64,000 nt of DNA, from the NCBI RefSeq assembly GCF_900091855.1, contig NZ_FMCH01000413.1:78522-142521 (forward strand), written 5' to 3'. A program made the position numbers and the translations under genes. The notes beneath the pieces are model-generated. The model saw nothing but the letters and a program-made list of their open reading frames with translations. It had not been told where the DNA came from and did no database searches. Of this stretch, positions 9,025-17,878 are shown in pieces (the stretch's first letter is position 1; each line of letters starts with the position of its first letter). This DNA is from Streptomyces sp. DvalAA-14. GTDB lineage: Bacteria; Actinomycetota; Actinomycetes; Streptomycetales; Streptomycetaceae.

Positions 9025-9185
9025 TTTCCTTCCCTCTCGCCTACCGGGTTAGCTGACGGGTTCGGAGCAGGAAGGTCTCCTACGGGCCTGACGGCTGCCC
9101 GATTCACCCCAGGTGTTGGGTCCCCGGTTCCCGCGGACGGGATTCGGCAAGCGCACGGTGCCGCCTCTTACGGCGGTGGTGACGA
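9025..9185 (-). ncRNA. ydaO/yuaA-type c-di-AMP riboswitch
   Basis: Upstream of the M23 gene, the minus strand carries the conserved core of the ydaO family: CCGAATCC and GCGGGAACCGGGGACCC at about 9115-9150, GGGGTGAATCGGGC at about 9100-9115, and the typical 3' segment CCGTCAGCTAACCCGGTAGG followed by GAGAGGGAAGGA at 9027-9060. Family knowledge: c-di-AMP binding turns off expression of resuscitation-factor and cell-wall hydrolase genes in actinobacteria. The 3' end runs directly into the AAAGGAG ribosome site. Ends are approximate. Confidence 0.85.
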
Positions 9186-9191
9186 CCGCGC

Positions 9192-9667
9192 TGCGTTATC
9201 AAACGTTAATAGAGCCAGGCAGGTTTTCCAAGCCGAATCGGAGAGTTGGCGATGATCGGCAATCGGTCATAGCTCCCCGAGCAGGGGCAAAGCGGTCAGC
9301 CAATGTGTTCATGAGGTGATGTGAGCGTGTGTCAGTTGTTATGCGAACGGGACCGGTCGGCTACGTTCGGTGAGCAGGCGTCAACGAAACGATACAGCGG
9401 GGCGATGCACCGGAGGGCGCGGACCGTGGCCGTACGACCGAAAGGGTGGCGGCGGCCCGGACCGGGCCCCGGCAGCCGAGCACCCCGGGCTCCCGCGCGC
9501 CGGGCAAGCCGGGTTTCCACGGACAGCACCAGAGGTCTGGACCTCTGCAGGTGCGCGAACCGCTTGGCAGTCCCGGCGCACCGGCCCCACGATGGGCACG
9601 CCCCACCGTTCTTGTCATGGACCCGTCCAAGCAGTCGTCCGCCCCACGACACCTCCGGGAGCCCGCC
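9192..9667. other. intergenic region between riboswitch and amidase gene
   Basis: This 476-base stretch should hold the divergent promoters of the riboswitch transcript and the amidase gene. I see no convincing gene, terminator or clear dyad in it; open frames here look like composition effects. Confidence 0.4.
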
Positions 9668-10336
9668 ATGGTACGTCCGAGCCGTCCCCGACCCGCCGAC
9701 GACCGGGGCCTGTCCGCCCGGCCGGCGCACCTCGACCCGACGCCCACCCGCCGCTCGCTGCTGCGTGGCGGCCTCGCCCTCGGAGCCACCGCCGGCGCGG
9801 TCCTCGGCAGTGAGCTGTGGAGCGGTGCCGGCGCCGCCGACGCCGTGACCGTCGACTACCCCACCGCCACCTGGGCGCCGGCCAGCAGCGCCAACTACAC
9901 CGCCGCCAGCCGTCCCACGACCTATCCGGTCGACCTCGTGGTGATCCACGTGACCCAGGAGACCTTCGCCGACACCATCAGCCTGTTCCAGGATCCCGCC
10001 CACGCGGCCGCCGCCCATTACGTCGTCCGTTCCGCCGACGGCGCCGTCGACCAGTGCGTGCGGGAACACGACATCGCCTGGCACGCCGGGAACTGGGACT
10101 ACAACACCCGCAGCATCGGCATCGAGCACGAGGGCTGGGTGGACCAGCCCGCCTACTTCACCAACGCCCTCTACCGGGCCTCCGCCGCTCTCACCGCCGC
10201 GGTCTGCACCAAATACGGCATCCCCAAGGACCGCAATCACATCATCGGCCACTACCAGGTCCCCGGCACCGACCACACCGACCCCGGACCCAACTGGGAC
10301 TGGGTCCGCTACCTCCGCCTGGTCAACGGCGTCTGA
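9668..10336 (+). CDS. Tat-exported N-acetylmuramoyl-L-alanine amidase (Amidase_2/PGRP type)
   Basis: Peptidoglycan amidase of 222 residues that cleaves the bond between MurNAc and the stem peptide outside the cell. The ATG at 9668 has GGGAG 6 bases upstream. A Tat signal (TRRSLLRGGLALGATAGAVLGS) is followed by the Amidase_2 domain. Likely zinc ligands are His94 (VVIHVTQ), His195 (IIGHYQVPG) and Asp205 (HTDPGPNWDW), matching the AmpD pattern; AWHAGNWDYNTRSIGIEHEG is also typical. The gene ends 28 bases inside the convergent DUF4240 gene. It faces away from the M23 gene, so two wall hydrolases share this locus. Confidence 0.85.
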   Translation: MVRPSRPRPADDRGLSARPAHLDPTPTRRSLLRGGLALGATAGAVLGSELWSGAGAADAVTVDYPTATWAPASSANYTAASRPTTYPVDLVVIHVTQETFADTISLFQDPAHAAAAHYVVRSADGAVDQCVREHDIAWHAGNWDYNTRSIGIEHEGWVDQPAYFTNALYRASAALTAAVCTKYGIPKDRNHIIGHYQVPGTDHTDPGPNWDWVRYLRLVNGV

Positions 10337-11043
10337 TCCGCGGGGCTCGGGTCGCCCAGCGGGAACATCTCGGTGAGCCGCGGCAGGCGGCGCGCGGACT
10401 CGGCTTCGTCCAGGACCGACCAGCGACGGCCCGCGGGGGTCAGGCCCGGGCGGTTGCGGCTGGCGGAGTCGAGCAGGGCGCGGGTGGCCGCGTCGAAGGC
10501 GCTGCCCCGGTCGTCGCGGCCGACGGGGGTGGCGGGGGCGCGGGACGTGCCGGCGGCGGCTGGCGTGCCGGGAGCGGCTGGGTCGCCGGGACCGCCGGAA
10601 TCGCCGGAGTCCCCGGGGCCGACGGCCAGTTGTTCGTACGCCTCCCGGGCGAGATAGGCGAGCGACTCCCACTGCGGCCAGTCGTCGTCGGACCAGGCGG
10701 CGCGCGGACGGCCGGACAGGCGCAGCACCTCGGGCGCGTACGCGAGGACGTCCGCGTCGGTGAGGGCGGCCTCGAAGACCGGGCGGCCGAGGCTCACCAT
10801 CCAGCGCTGGAAGTAGCAGAACGCGTCGTCGGAGCACCAGCCGCCGAAGATGCGGTCGGCGGCGGCCCACAGGTTCCAGGTGAAGGCCTCGCCGGTGAGG
10901 TGGTCGAGGCACGCCTGGAAGCGTATGAGCTCCTGCGGCGGGAGCCGGCGGAGCGCGTCACGCAGCCAGGCGTCCCGCTGGTCACCGCTGAGCCCCTGGC
11001 GTCTGCAGTTCGCGATGAGCGTCCAGAAGGGATCGGTCTCCAT
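10309..11043 (-). CDS. DUF4240 domain protein
   Basis: Protein of 244 residues starting METDPFWTLIANCRRQG, the usual opening of DUF4240 proteins (MDxxxFWxLI), with the conserved segment AADRIFGGWCSDDAFCYFQRWMVSLGR and PEVLRLSGRPRAAWSDDDWP. The C-terminal 80 residues are Gly/Pro/Ala-rich and poorly conserved in character. No enzymatic function is known for the family. The last 28 bases overlap the end of the amidase gene. Confidence 0.7.
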   Translation of the reverse strand: METDPFWTLIANCRRQGLSGDQRDAWLRDALRRLPPQELIRFQACLDHLTGEAFTWNLWAAADRIFGGWCSDDAFCYFQRWMVSLGRPVFEAALTDADVLAYAPEVLRLSGRPRAAWSDDDWPQWESLAYLAREAYEQLAVGPGDSGDSGGPGDPAAPGTPAAAGTSRAPATPVGRDDRGSAFDAATRALLDSASRNRPGLTPAGRRWSVLDEAESARRLPRLTEMFPLGDPSPADQTPLTRRR

Positions 11044-11182
11044 AGTGGCCGACTATGCCAGGGGACTGAGACAAAGCACCCCCGGTTTTCCGGCCGGGCG
11101 GCGGCCGGTCGGTGGCGTGCGGTCAACGGTCGACGGCTGGCGGGCAAGCGCCATCCGGGGCCGGCCGCCCGGCCGACGACTC

Positions 11183-12205
11183 TCAGTTCCCCGTGGTCAG
11201 CACCATCCGGAAGCGCGCCTCGCCCGACAGCATCCGCGCGTACGCCGCGGCCGCGTCCTCCAGCGGTGCCTCCTCGATCATCGGCCGCAGTCCCTGCTGA
11301 ACCGCGAACCGGAACGACTCCTCCCGGTCGAGCGGGGTGCCGGAGATCGCCCCGTAGACCTTCTTGGTGCCGACGATCAGTTGCAGCGCGCCGATCGACA
11401 ACTCCTCCTGCGGCAGCCCGATGACCACGAGTTCACCGCGGCGGCCGAGGCCGTCGACGGCGGCGGAGATGGCCGCCGCGTCGGGGATCGCGGCCAGGAT
11501 GAGCTTGGCCCCGCCGAGGCCCTGCAACGCCTCCGGGACGTCCTCCCGCGTACTGTCGATGACGTGGTCCGCGCCCAGGTCGCGGGCGAGTTCGCCCTTC
11601 TCGGGCCCGCGGGCGACCGCGACGCTGACGAAGCCCATCATGTCGGCGATCTGGACCCCCAGATGCCCGACACCGCCCAGGCCCATGACGGCGACGAGCT
11701 CACCGGGGCGGGCGGAGCTGTTGCGGATCGCGTTGAAGGCGGTGAGGCCGGCGCAGGCCAGGGCCGCCGCGTCGGCGGCGCGGAGTTCGTCCGGGATCCG
11801 GCTCAGTCCGTTGGCCGGGACGACCACCTGGTCGGCGAAACCGCCCGGGTAGGACACCCCGGGGATCTGGGCCTCGGGGCAGTTGATCCCGTCCCCGGCC
11901 CGGCAGGCGTCGCAGTGCCCGCAGGTACCGGCGATGTATCCGGCGGCGACCCGCTGGCCGACCGCCCACTCGGTCACGCAGGGACCGACCGCGTCCACCC
12001 GGCCGGCGATCTCATGGCCGGGAGTCATCGGGAAGGGAGTCCCCGGGAGGTAGCCGTTGATGATCGGCACATCAGAGTGGCAGATCCCGCAGGCTTCGAC
12101 GGTGACCCGCACCTGGCCAGGTCCGGGGTCGGGGGTGTCGATGTCGGCGAGGGTCAGTTCGCCGCCGGGCTCGGACACCCGCACGGCTCGGGTTCGCACG
12201 CTCAT
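11183..12205 (-). CDS. zinc-dependent alcohol dehydrogenase (MDR superfamily)
   Basis: Medium-chain dehydrogenase of 340 residues. The ATG at 12205 follows GAGG by 6 bases. Catalytic zinc ligands are seen in CGICHSD and GHEIAGRV; the structural zinc loop is CGHCDACRAGDGINC; the nucleotide fold is GLGGVGHLGVQIAD. The overall pattern resembles AdhP/AdhA-type NAD-dependent alcohol dehydrogenases. Its promoter region contains a 34-bp tandem duplication, and an NmrA-like gene lies about 100 bases upstream in the same direction, so they may be loosely co-expressed. Confidence 0.85.
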   Translation of the reverse strand: MSVRTRAVRVSEPGGELTLADIDTPDPGPGQVRVTVEACGICHSDVPIINGYLPGTPFPMTPGHEIAGRVDAVGPCVTEWAVGQRVAAGYIAGTCGHCDACRAGDGINCPEAQIPGVSYPGGFADQVVVPANGLSRIPDELRAADAAALACAGLTAFNAIRNSSARPGELVAVMGLGGVGHLGVQIADMMGFVSVAVARGPEKGELARDLGADHVIDSTREDVPEALQGLGGAKLILAAIPDAAAISAAVDGLGRRGELVVIGLPQEELSIGALQLIVGTKKVYGAISGTPLDREESFRFAVQQGLRPMIEEAPLEDAAAAYARMLSGEARFRMVLTTGN

Positions 12206-12229
12206 GGGAGACCTCGTTTCCGGTCTTCT

Positions 12230-12305
12230 GGTCTTCACGGTCTTCTGGTCTTTACGGCCTTCCGGTCTTCACGGTCTTCTGGTCTTTGCGGCCTTCCGGT
12301 CTTCC
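12230..12305. repeat. 34-bp tandem duplication rich in GGTCTTC
   Basis: Two 34-base copies (12230-12263 and 12264-12297) differ at one base, followed by a partial third (12298-12305). Each is made of GGTCTTC-like heptads. It sits between the dehydrogenase start (12205) and the stop of the NmrA-like gene (12311). Confidence 0.85.
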
Positions 12306-12310
12306 GGGGC

Positions 12311-13156
12311 TCACAGATCCGCCGTGCCCAGGAACTCCTCCCAGGTCCGCGTCCCCGCGGTAAACGTGCTGCCCGGCTCCGGGGCCAGCGCCCCGCGCTT
12401 GAGCGCCCGCGCTCCCGGCAGCACGCCGGGCAGCGGCACCGGCAGCATCAGGCGGCGGCGCCCCGCCGCCCGCAGATACGTACGGGTGAGCGTGCCCGAG
12501 TCCATCAGGTGCGGTCCCGCCAGGTCCGGCACGCGGCCGGCCGGCTCGGCCAGGGCCAGTTCCACCAGCCGGGCGGCCGTCTCGTCGGCGTCCACCGGCT
12601 GGACCGGGACACCGCCCGGCACCGGCAGCACCGGCGACCGCGCGCCTTTCCGCAGACTGTCCAGCAGCAGGTCGTAGAACTGGGTGACCCGCAGGATGGT
12701 CCACGGCAGGGCGGAGTCGGCGATCACCTGCTCCGCCTCGTACTTGGAGCGCATGTAGCTCTGGGGCACGGCGTCGGCCCCGACCACCGAGACGAAGACG
12801 AGGTGCGGCGCGCCGCCACCCGTACCCGGCGCGCCCGGACCTGATCCGCCCAGCGCCGGGTCGTCCTCGTCGTCGGCCACGGTCAGGCGCGCCGCGGCCC
12901 GGACGAGATTGCGGGTCGTGTCCTGGTCGCCCTTGTTCCCGCTGGCCAGGTGCAGGATGACGGACACGCCCTCCACCGCCTGGCTGACCCGGGAGCCGCC
13001 CGAGCCCAGGTCTCCGAGGATGTACTGGACGCCGTCCTCGTCCTGGTGCGGGCGCCGGCTGAGGACCCGTACCTGGCGGTTCGCAACCCGCAGCCGCGGC
13101 ACGACCAGCCGGCCGAGCAGACCCGTGCCGCCGGTGACCAGGATGGGCGCGTCCAT
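12311..13156 (-). CDS. NmrA-like NAD(P)-binding protein
   Basis: Atypical SDR of 281 residues from the NmrA/NAD(P)H-binding group. The ATG at 13156 follows AGAGG; an open frame further upstream has no supporting signal. The Rossmann motif is ILVTGGTGLLGRLVVPRL at the N-terminus, then RVLSRRP for cofactor choice, HLVFVSVVGAD, and YMRSKYEAEQVI in place of the SDR YxxxK. ILRVTQFYDLL is also typical. Such proteins act as redox sensors or epimerase-like enzymes; the role here is unknown. Confidence 0.75.
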   Translation of the reverse strand: MDAPILVTGGTGLLGRLVVPRLRVANRQVRVLSRRPHQDEDGVQYILGDLGSGGSRVSQAVEGVSVILHLASGNKGDQDTTRNLVRAAARLTVADDEDDPALGGSGPGAPGTGGGAPHLVFVSVVGADAVPQSYMRSKYEAEQVIADSALPWTILRVTQFYDLLLDSLRKGARSPVLPVPGGVPVQPVDADETAARLVELALAEPAGRVPDLAGPHLMDSGTLTRTYLRAAGRRRLMLPVPLPGVLPGARALKRGALAPEPGSTFTAGTRTWEEFLGTADL

Positions 13157-13278
13157 GATGAGCTGCCTCTCGTACGGGAAGGTGCGAGACCGGTTCCTCT
13201 GGTACGGGTGCCCATATCCGACTGCCCCATTCGCCCCGTTTTGCCGGTCTTCCGGATGGCACTCGTCCGGTCGTCGGA

Positions 13279-13311
13279 TCGTCCGGACGACCGTCGGGTC
13301 GTCCGGACGAC
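13279..13311. promoter_or_regulatory. two TCGTCCGGACGA palindromes
   Basis: Palindromes TCGTCCGGACGA (13279-13290) and GTCGTCCGGACGAC (13298-13311) lie 20 bp apart centre to centre, two helical turns, in the 482-base gap between divergent NmrA-like and GH2 genes. They may be an operator pair. The remainder of this gap shows only GC-rich sequence without a gene. Confidence 0.4.
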
Positions 13312-13638
13312 ACGGGTCCGGGCCGGCGGATGCCACGAGCCGGGGCGGGCGGATGCTCCGCTGCCGGGCGCCCGGGGCGCGTCCGGGCGCGTGGGGGCGC
13401 GTGGGGGCGCGTTCGAGGGGTGGCCGGGCGTGTCGGGGCGGGCGGCGGGTCCCCGGTGGGTTAGGTGCTGGAAACGCCCTGCTGGCGGGTGCGAAACCTA
13501 CGACGCGACCCTTGACCCCCGCCGGTGCGGCACTGCAAGAATCCGTGTGCCATTGGTTGATTCTGTTCATTGCTGGTCACTTATGGCGTCCTGCACCGGG
13601 CGCCAGCTGGTGCATGCCTCAACGAGGAGGGATCCCAC

Positions 13639-16600
13639 ATGCCGGTCAACCGCAGGTCGATCTTGATCGCAGGAGCCGCCGGAGCTGCCGCCGCCCCCGC
13701 GCTCCCCGGTCTCACCGGAGTCGCGAGCGCCCACTCCGCGCCGCCGTCGTCCTCGTCGCCTACCTCGTCCGCCCCAACAAAAACTCCCATCCCCAGAACC
13801 GTCGACCTGGCCGACGGGTGGCGCTTCGTGCTCGTCAACCCGGCGGGCATCACCGACCCGACCGGCGCCTACGCCAACGCCGCCGACCCCGACTTCGACG
13901 ACTCCCGCTGGCGGGCCGTCCGGGTCCCGCACGACTGGAGCATCGAGCAGACCCCGGGCACCGACAACGGCACCTCCGGCGGGACCGGCTACCTGCCCGG
14001 TGGCCTGGGCTGGTATCGCAAGGCCTTCACGCTGCCGCCGACCGTGGCCGGCCGCCGCGTCTCGGTCGAGTTCGACGGCGTCTACATGGACTCGTACATC
14101 TACTGCAACGGCACGCTGGTCGGTAACCACCCCTACGGCTACACCGGGTTCGCCTTCGACCTGACCGATCTGCTGCACACCGACGGCCGTACGCCCAACG
14201 TCATCGCCGTCGAGGTCCGCAACCAACTGCCCAGCAGCCGCTGGTACTCGGGCAGCGGCATCTACCGCAACGCTCGCCTGGTCATCACCGACCCGGTGCA
14301 CGTGGCGCGCTGGGGAACCTACGTGACCACGCCCGGCCTCGCCGACACGGTGCAGGCGGGTGACGGAGGCAAGGCCGGCAACGCGGGCAACGCCCGCGGC
14401 GGCGGGCGGGACGACCACGGTTACGCGACCGTCCGCGCCCAGATCGGGCTGGTCAACGAGTCGGCGGCCGCGACCTCGGTGACCGTGCTCAACACGGTCC
14501 GCGATCACGACAACCGCCAGGTGGCGCAGGCCCGTTCGCAACTCGACCTGCCGGCCGGCGCCACCGCTCAGGAGGTCACCGTCGAAATGCGGGTCGACCG
14601 GCCGGCCCTGTGGTCGTTCGACACCCCGGAGAACCGCTACCGCCTGGACACCGAAGTCCAGGTGCACGGCCGGACGGTGGACACGTACAGCACCGACTTC
14701 GGCATGCGCTACATCACCCTCGACCCCGACCAGGGGCTGTTCGTCAACGGCGAGCACGCCAAGATCCAGGGCGTGGACCTGCACCACGACCAGGGCGCCC
14801 TCGGCTCGGCGATCAACGCCGACGCGGTGCTGCGCCAGATGACCATCATGAAGTCCATGGGCGTCAACGCCTTCCGGACCTCGCACAACCCGCCGTCGCC
14901 GCAGATGATCCGGGTCTGCGAGGACCTCGGCATCGTCATGATGGTCGAGGCGTTCGACTGCTGGCACAACGGCAAGAACACCTACGACTACGGCCGCTTC
15001 TTCGACGCCAACAGCGCCTCCGACATCGCCGAGATGGTCGGCGCGGCCCGCAACTCGCCTGCGGTGATGATGTGGTCGATCGGCAACGAGATCCCCGACT
15101 CGACCAGTACGGCGGGGCTGGCCATGGCGGACGGCCTGATCACCGCGATCCGCGCGCTCGACACCAGCCGGCCCATCGTCATCGGCTCCGACAAGTACCG
15201 CGGCCTGCCCGCGGTCGGCTCCGCCGCCGACCTGATGCTGGCCAAACTCGACGGCCTGGGACTGAACTACAACACCGCGGCCTCGGTGGACGCGCTGCAC
15301 GCCCGCTACCCGCACCTGTTCCTCTTCGAGTCCGAGTCCTCGTCCGAGACCTCCAGCCGCGGCACCTACCAGGAGCCCGATCACCTCAACACCGGTGAGA
15401 ACTACACCCCGGGCAAGCGGGCGGCCTCCAGCTACGACAACAACCTCGCGTCCTGGACGATGAGCGGCGAGTACGGCCTGAAGAAGGACCGCGACCGTGC
15501 CTTCTTCGCCGGGGAGTTCCTGTGGTCCGGCACCGACTACATCGGCGAGCCGACCCCGTACGGCGTGTTCCCGGTGAAGGCGTCCTTCTTCGGCGCGGTC
15601 GACACGGCCGGCTTCCCCAAGGACATGTACCACCTCTTCCGCAGCCAGTGGACGAGCGAGCCGATGGTCCACCTGCTGCCCATGGACTGGACCGACCACA
15701 AGCCGGGCGACGTCGTGGAGGTGTGGGCCTACTCCAACGTGGAGACCGTGGAGCTGTTCCTCAACGGCCGCTCGCTGGGCGTGCGGAACTTCGACGTCAA
15801 GAAGACCCTCGACGGGCGTACCTATCTGGAGACCACCGAGGCCACCTTCGACGACAAGACGGTCACCGACGGTCCGTTCCCCGGCAGTTACACCAGCCCG
15901 AACGGCAGCGCGGGCAAGCTGCACCTGACCTGGAACGTCCCCTTCGCCGCAGGTGAGTTGAAGGCGGTGGCGCGGCGGCACGGGCGGACCGTCGCCACCG
16001 ACATCCTGCGCACGGCCGGCGACCCGCACACCGTCCGCCTGACACCGGACCGCAATTCCCTGGTGGCCGACGGCACTTCGCTCGTCTACGTGACCGCCGA
16101 GGTGATCGACGCACGCGGCGTCGTGGTCCCCGGCGCCGATCACCTGATCACCTTCAAGGCCGCCGGCGGCTCCCTCGCCGGACTCGACAACGGCCAGCAG
16201 GAGAGCGCCGAGCGCTACCAGGCCACCACCCGAACCGCCTTCCACGGCAAGGCACTGGCCATCGTCCGGTCCGGCACCGACGCCGGCCACCTCACCGTGT
16301 CGGCCACCGCACCCGGCCTGCACCCGGGCTCGACCTCGGTCCGTACCACCCGCGCGTCCGGCGCGGTGGCCAGCACGCCTCCGGCCCGCTTCGCGCCCGA
16401 CCCGGGCCCCGGCGCGCCCGTCTACCCGCTGGCCGACGCCAGTTACTCCGGCGCCACCACCTCGGTGCCGGCCGCCATGCTCGACGGCAACCCCGCCACC
16501 GGCTGGTCCAACGCCTTCAAGAAGAGCGCCACCGCCCTGCTGCCGGCCTTCAGCGGCGCGCGCCCCGCCGACTGGGTCTCGGTCACCTGGGCCACCGCCC

Positions 16601-16866
16601 AGACCATCACCACCCTCTCGGTCACCTTCACCATCGACGCCACCCACTCGCTGCCGGCCACCATCACGGTGTCCTACCTGGACGGCGACCGCTGGATCCC
16701 GGTCCGCCGGCCCGTCATCACCTGGGCGACCACGACCGGGACCCCGACGGTCATCACCTTCTCCGGCGTCCACACCGCCGCCGTACGGCTCGACATGACC
16801 AGCGCGGCCCCCGACACGGCGGCGGGCGCGCAGCGGATCACCGAACTGTCGGCGGGCGCGGTCTAG
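13639..16866 (+). CDS. exported GH2 beta-galactosidase-type glycoside hydrolase
   Basis: Secreted glycoside hydrolase family 2 enzyme of 1,075 residues. GAGGAGGG stands 8 bases before the ATG. A Tat-like signal (NRRSILIAGAAGAAAAPALPG) is followed by the GH2 sugar-binding domain (HDWSIEQTPG, GLGWYRKAFTLP), the immunoglobulin-like domain, and the TIM barrel with FRTSHNPPSP, acid/base Glu484 in SIGNEIPDS, and nucleophile probably Glu564 in LFLFESES. After the barrel come a DUF4982-like domain, a bacterial Ig-like (invasin-type) domain (TPDRNSLVADGTSLVYVTAEV) and a C-terminal carbohydrate-binding-like region (ASYSGATTSVPAAMLDGNPATGWSN). Substrate is probably a galactoside, but GH2 also covers glucuronidases and mannosidases. 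Confidence 0.85.
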   Translation: MPVNRRSILIAGAAGAAAAPALPGLTGVASAHSAPPSSSSPTSSAPTKTPIPRTVDLADGWRFVLVNPAGITDPTGAYANAADPDFDDSRWRAVRVPHDWSIEQTPGTDNGTSGGTGYLPGGLGWYRKAFTLPPTVAGRRVSVEFDGVYMDSYIYCNGTLVGNHPYGYTGFAFDLTDLLHTDGRTPNVIAVEVRNQLPSSRWYSGSGIYRNARLVITDPVHVARWGTYVTTPGLADTVQAGDGGKAGNAGNARGGGRDDHGYATVRAQIGLVNESAAATSVTVLNTVRDHDNRQVAQARSQLDLPAGATAQEVTVEMRVDRPALWSFDTPENRYRLDTEVQVHGRTVDTYSTDFGMRYITLDPDQGLFVNGEHAKIQGVDLHHDQGALGSAINADAVLRQMTIMKSMGVNAFRTSHNPPSPQMIRVCEDLGIVMMVEAFDCWHNGKNTYDYGRFFDANSASDIAEMVGAARNSPAVMMWSIGNEIPDSTSTAGLAMADGLITAIRALDTSRPIVIGSDKYRGLPAVGSAADLMLAKLDGLGLNYNTAASVDALHARYPHLFLFESESSSETSSRGTYQEPDHLNTGENYTPGKRAASSYDNNLASWTMSGEYGLKKDRDRAFFAGEFLWSGTDYIGEPTPYGVFPVKASFFGAVDTAGFPKDMYHLFRSQWTSEPMVHLLPMDWTDHKPGDVVEVWAYSNVETVELFLNGRSLGVRNFDVKKTLDGRTYLETTEATFDDKTVTDGPFPGSYTSPNGSAGKLHLTWNVPFAAGELKAVARRHGRTVATDILRTAGDPHTVRLTPDRNSLVADGTSLVYVTAEVIDARGVVVPGADHLITFKAAGGSLAGLDNGQQESAERYQATTRTAFHGKALAIVRSGTDAGHLTVSATAPGLHPGSTSVRTTRASGAVASTPPARFAPDPGPGAPVYPLADASYSGATTSVPAAMLDGNPATGWSNAFKKSATALLPAFSGARPADWVSVTWATAQTITTLSVTFTIDATHSLPATITVSYLDGDRWIPVRRPVITWATTTGTPTVITFSGVHTAAVRLDMTSAAPDTAAGAQRITELSAGAV

Positions 16867-16900
16867 GCGTCTTCGCGGGCGCTGGGGTCTTCACGCCGCC

Positions 16901-16943
16901 ACGCCCCAGTGGCCCGGCGCACGGCGTCGGGGCACTGGGGCGT
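16901..16943 (+). terminator. terminator-like hairpin after the GH2 gene
   Basis: Perfect 11-bp arms ACGCCCCAGTG (16901-16911) and CACTGGGGCGT (16933-16943) enclose a second GC-rich stem. No T run follows, as is common in Streptomyces. Confidence 0.55.
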
Positions 16944-17065
16944 CGGCGATCCTGGGCCGAACCTGTCGGATCGGCCTCGGTACGGCCACAGCCTGCCAAG
17001 TCCTGGCCTAGGAAGCGCTCCTCGGGGCACTCTGCCTGAAGTCCCCTCGACAGAAACGGAATCAC

Positions 17066-17440
17066 ATGAAGATCTTCGGCAGAGAGCCCGCCCTGTGGGT
17101 CGCCCTTGTCGCGATCATCGTCAAGCTCAGCACGGCGTTCGGTCTGAACCTGACCAATGACCAGCAGGCCGTCATCAACGCGGTCGCCGCCGCGCTCACC
17201 GGCGTGATCGTCGCGGTCAGCGTCCACGACGGCATAGGCGCGGCCGTCATCGGCCTCGTCCAGGCGGGCCTGTCGCTGGCGGTCGGCTTCGGACTGCACT
17301 GGTCGCCCGAGCAGCAGGCCACGGTGCTCAGCCTCGCGTCCGCCATCGTCGCCATGTGGACCCGTACGCAGGTGACCGCCAAGGTCCCTGCCGCAGCGGT
17401 CACCGCTCCCACCCGAGCCAAGGCCGCTCGTACCGCCTGA
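17066..17440 (+). CDS. small holin-like membrane protein
   Basis: Protein of 124 residues with three hydrophobic stretches: residues about 10-28, 38-52 and 58-76, then a further weak one near 88-100, and a basic C-terminus (TRAKAARTA). The pattern ALWVALVAIIVKLSTAFGLNLTNDQQAVINAVAAALTGVIVA resembles small phage holin-like proteins often annotated in Streptomyces. No endolysin or other phage gene lies beside it, so a lysis role is not supported. The ATG has only a weak ribosome site (ACGGA). Confidence 0.5.
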   Translation: MKIFGREPALWVALVAIIVKLSTAFGLNLTNDQQAVINAVAAALTGVIVAVSVHDGIGAAVIGLVQAGLSLAVGFGLHWSPEQQATVLSLASAIVAMWTRTQVTAKVPAAAVTAPTRAKAARTA

Positions 17441-17878
17441 CGCCGCTCCGGGGAGTCGGGCCCGCTCCGGGAGGGCGGGCCTGCTCCCGGGAGGCGGGCC
17501 CGCCTCCGGCCATATCGCCCCCAGGCCGCCCCCCGGCCGCCCTCGGCCCGGCCGGCCCGGCCCGCCGGAGATGCGGCCCGCCGCCCCCGGCCGTGGCGTT
17601 GAACGGTGGGGCGCGTCTGCCTTGGTTCGGCTGCCGCGGGCCCCGCGAACATGACCTCCCCGATGAGGAGGCCCGCATGGCCACCGGCCTGTCGCGTCTG
17701 TTCCTGGACCGGACCCTGCGCGCGGCGGGCGGGGCGGGCGGGGCGGGCGGCGGGCGGCGGGCGGTCCGAACGGTGCTGGGGCATCTGGGTCAACCGGGCC
17801 GCTGAGCTGGACGGTTGGCGGCTACAGCGCCCTGTGTTCCCTGTGCTGCGCGGGCTTCCCGGGCACCTCGGGCTGCTC
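17441..17878. other. 438-base low-complexity intergenic region
   Basis: Holds GC-rich repeats of CTCCGGGAGGCGGGC type (about 17447-17516) and a run of GGGCGG units (17728-17766) that could form G-quadruplexes. A 42-codon frame at 17677-17805 (MATGLSRLFLDRTLRA...) has GAGGAGG upstream, but is rich in Gly/Ala/Arg and I would not call it a gene without expression data. Confidence 0.4.

Noticed and set aside
9332..10912. 526-codon minus-strand frame across the amidase gene
   Set aside because: Low-complexity and antisense to a Tat-amidase with intact zinc ligands.
13567..16773. 1,068-codon open frame antisense to the GH2 gene
   Set aside because: It mirrors the GC-skewed codons of the real gene; the product is Val/Gly/Arg/His-rich with no domain, while the plus strand shows clear GH2 motifs and a ribosome site.
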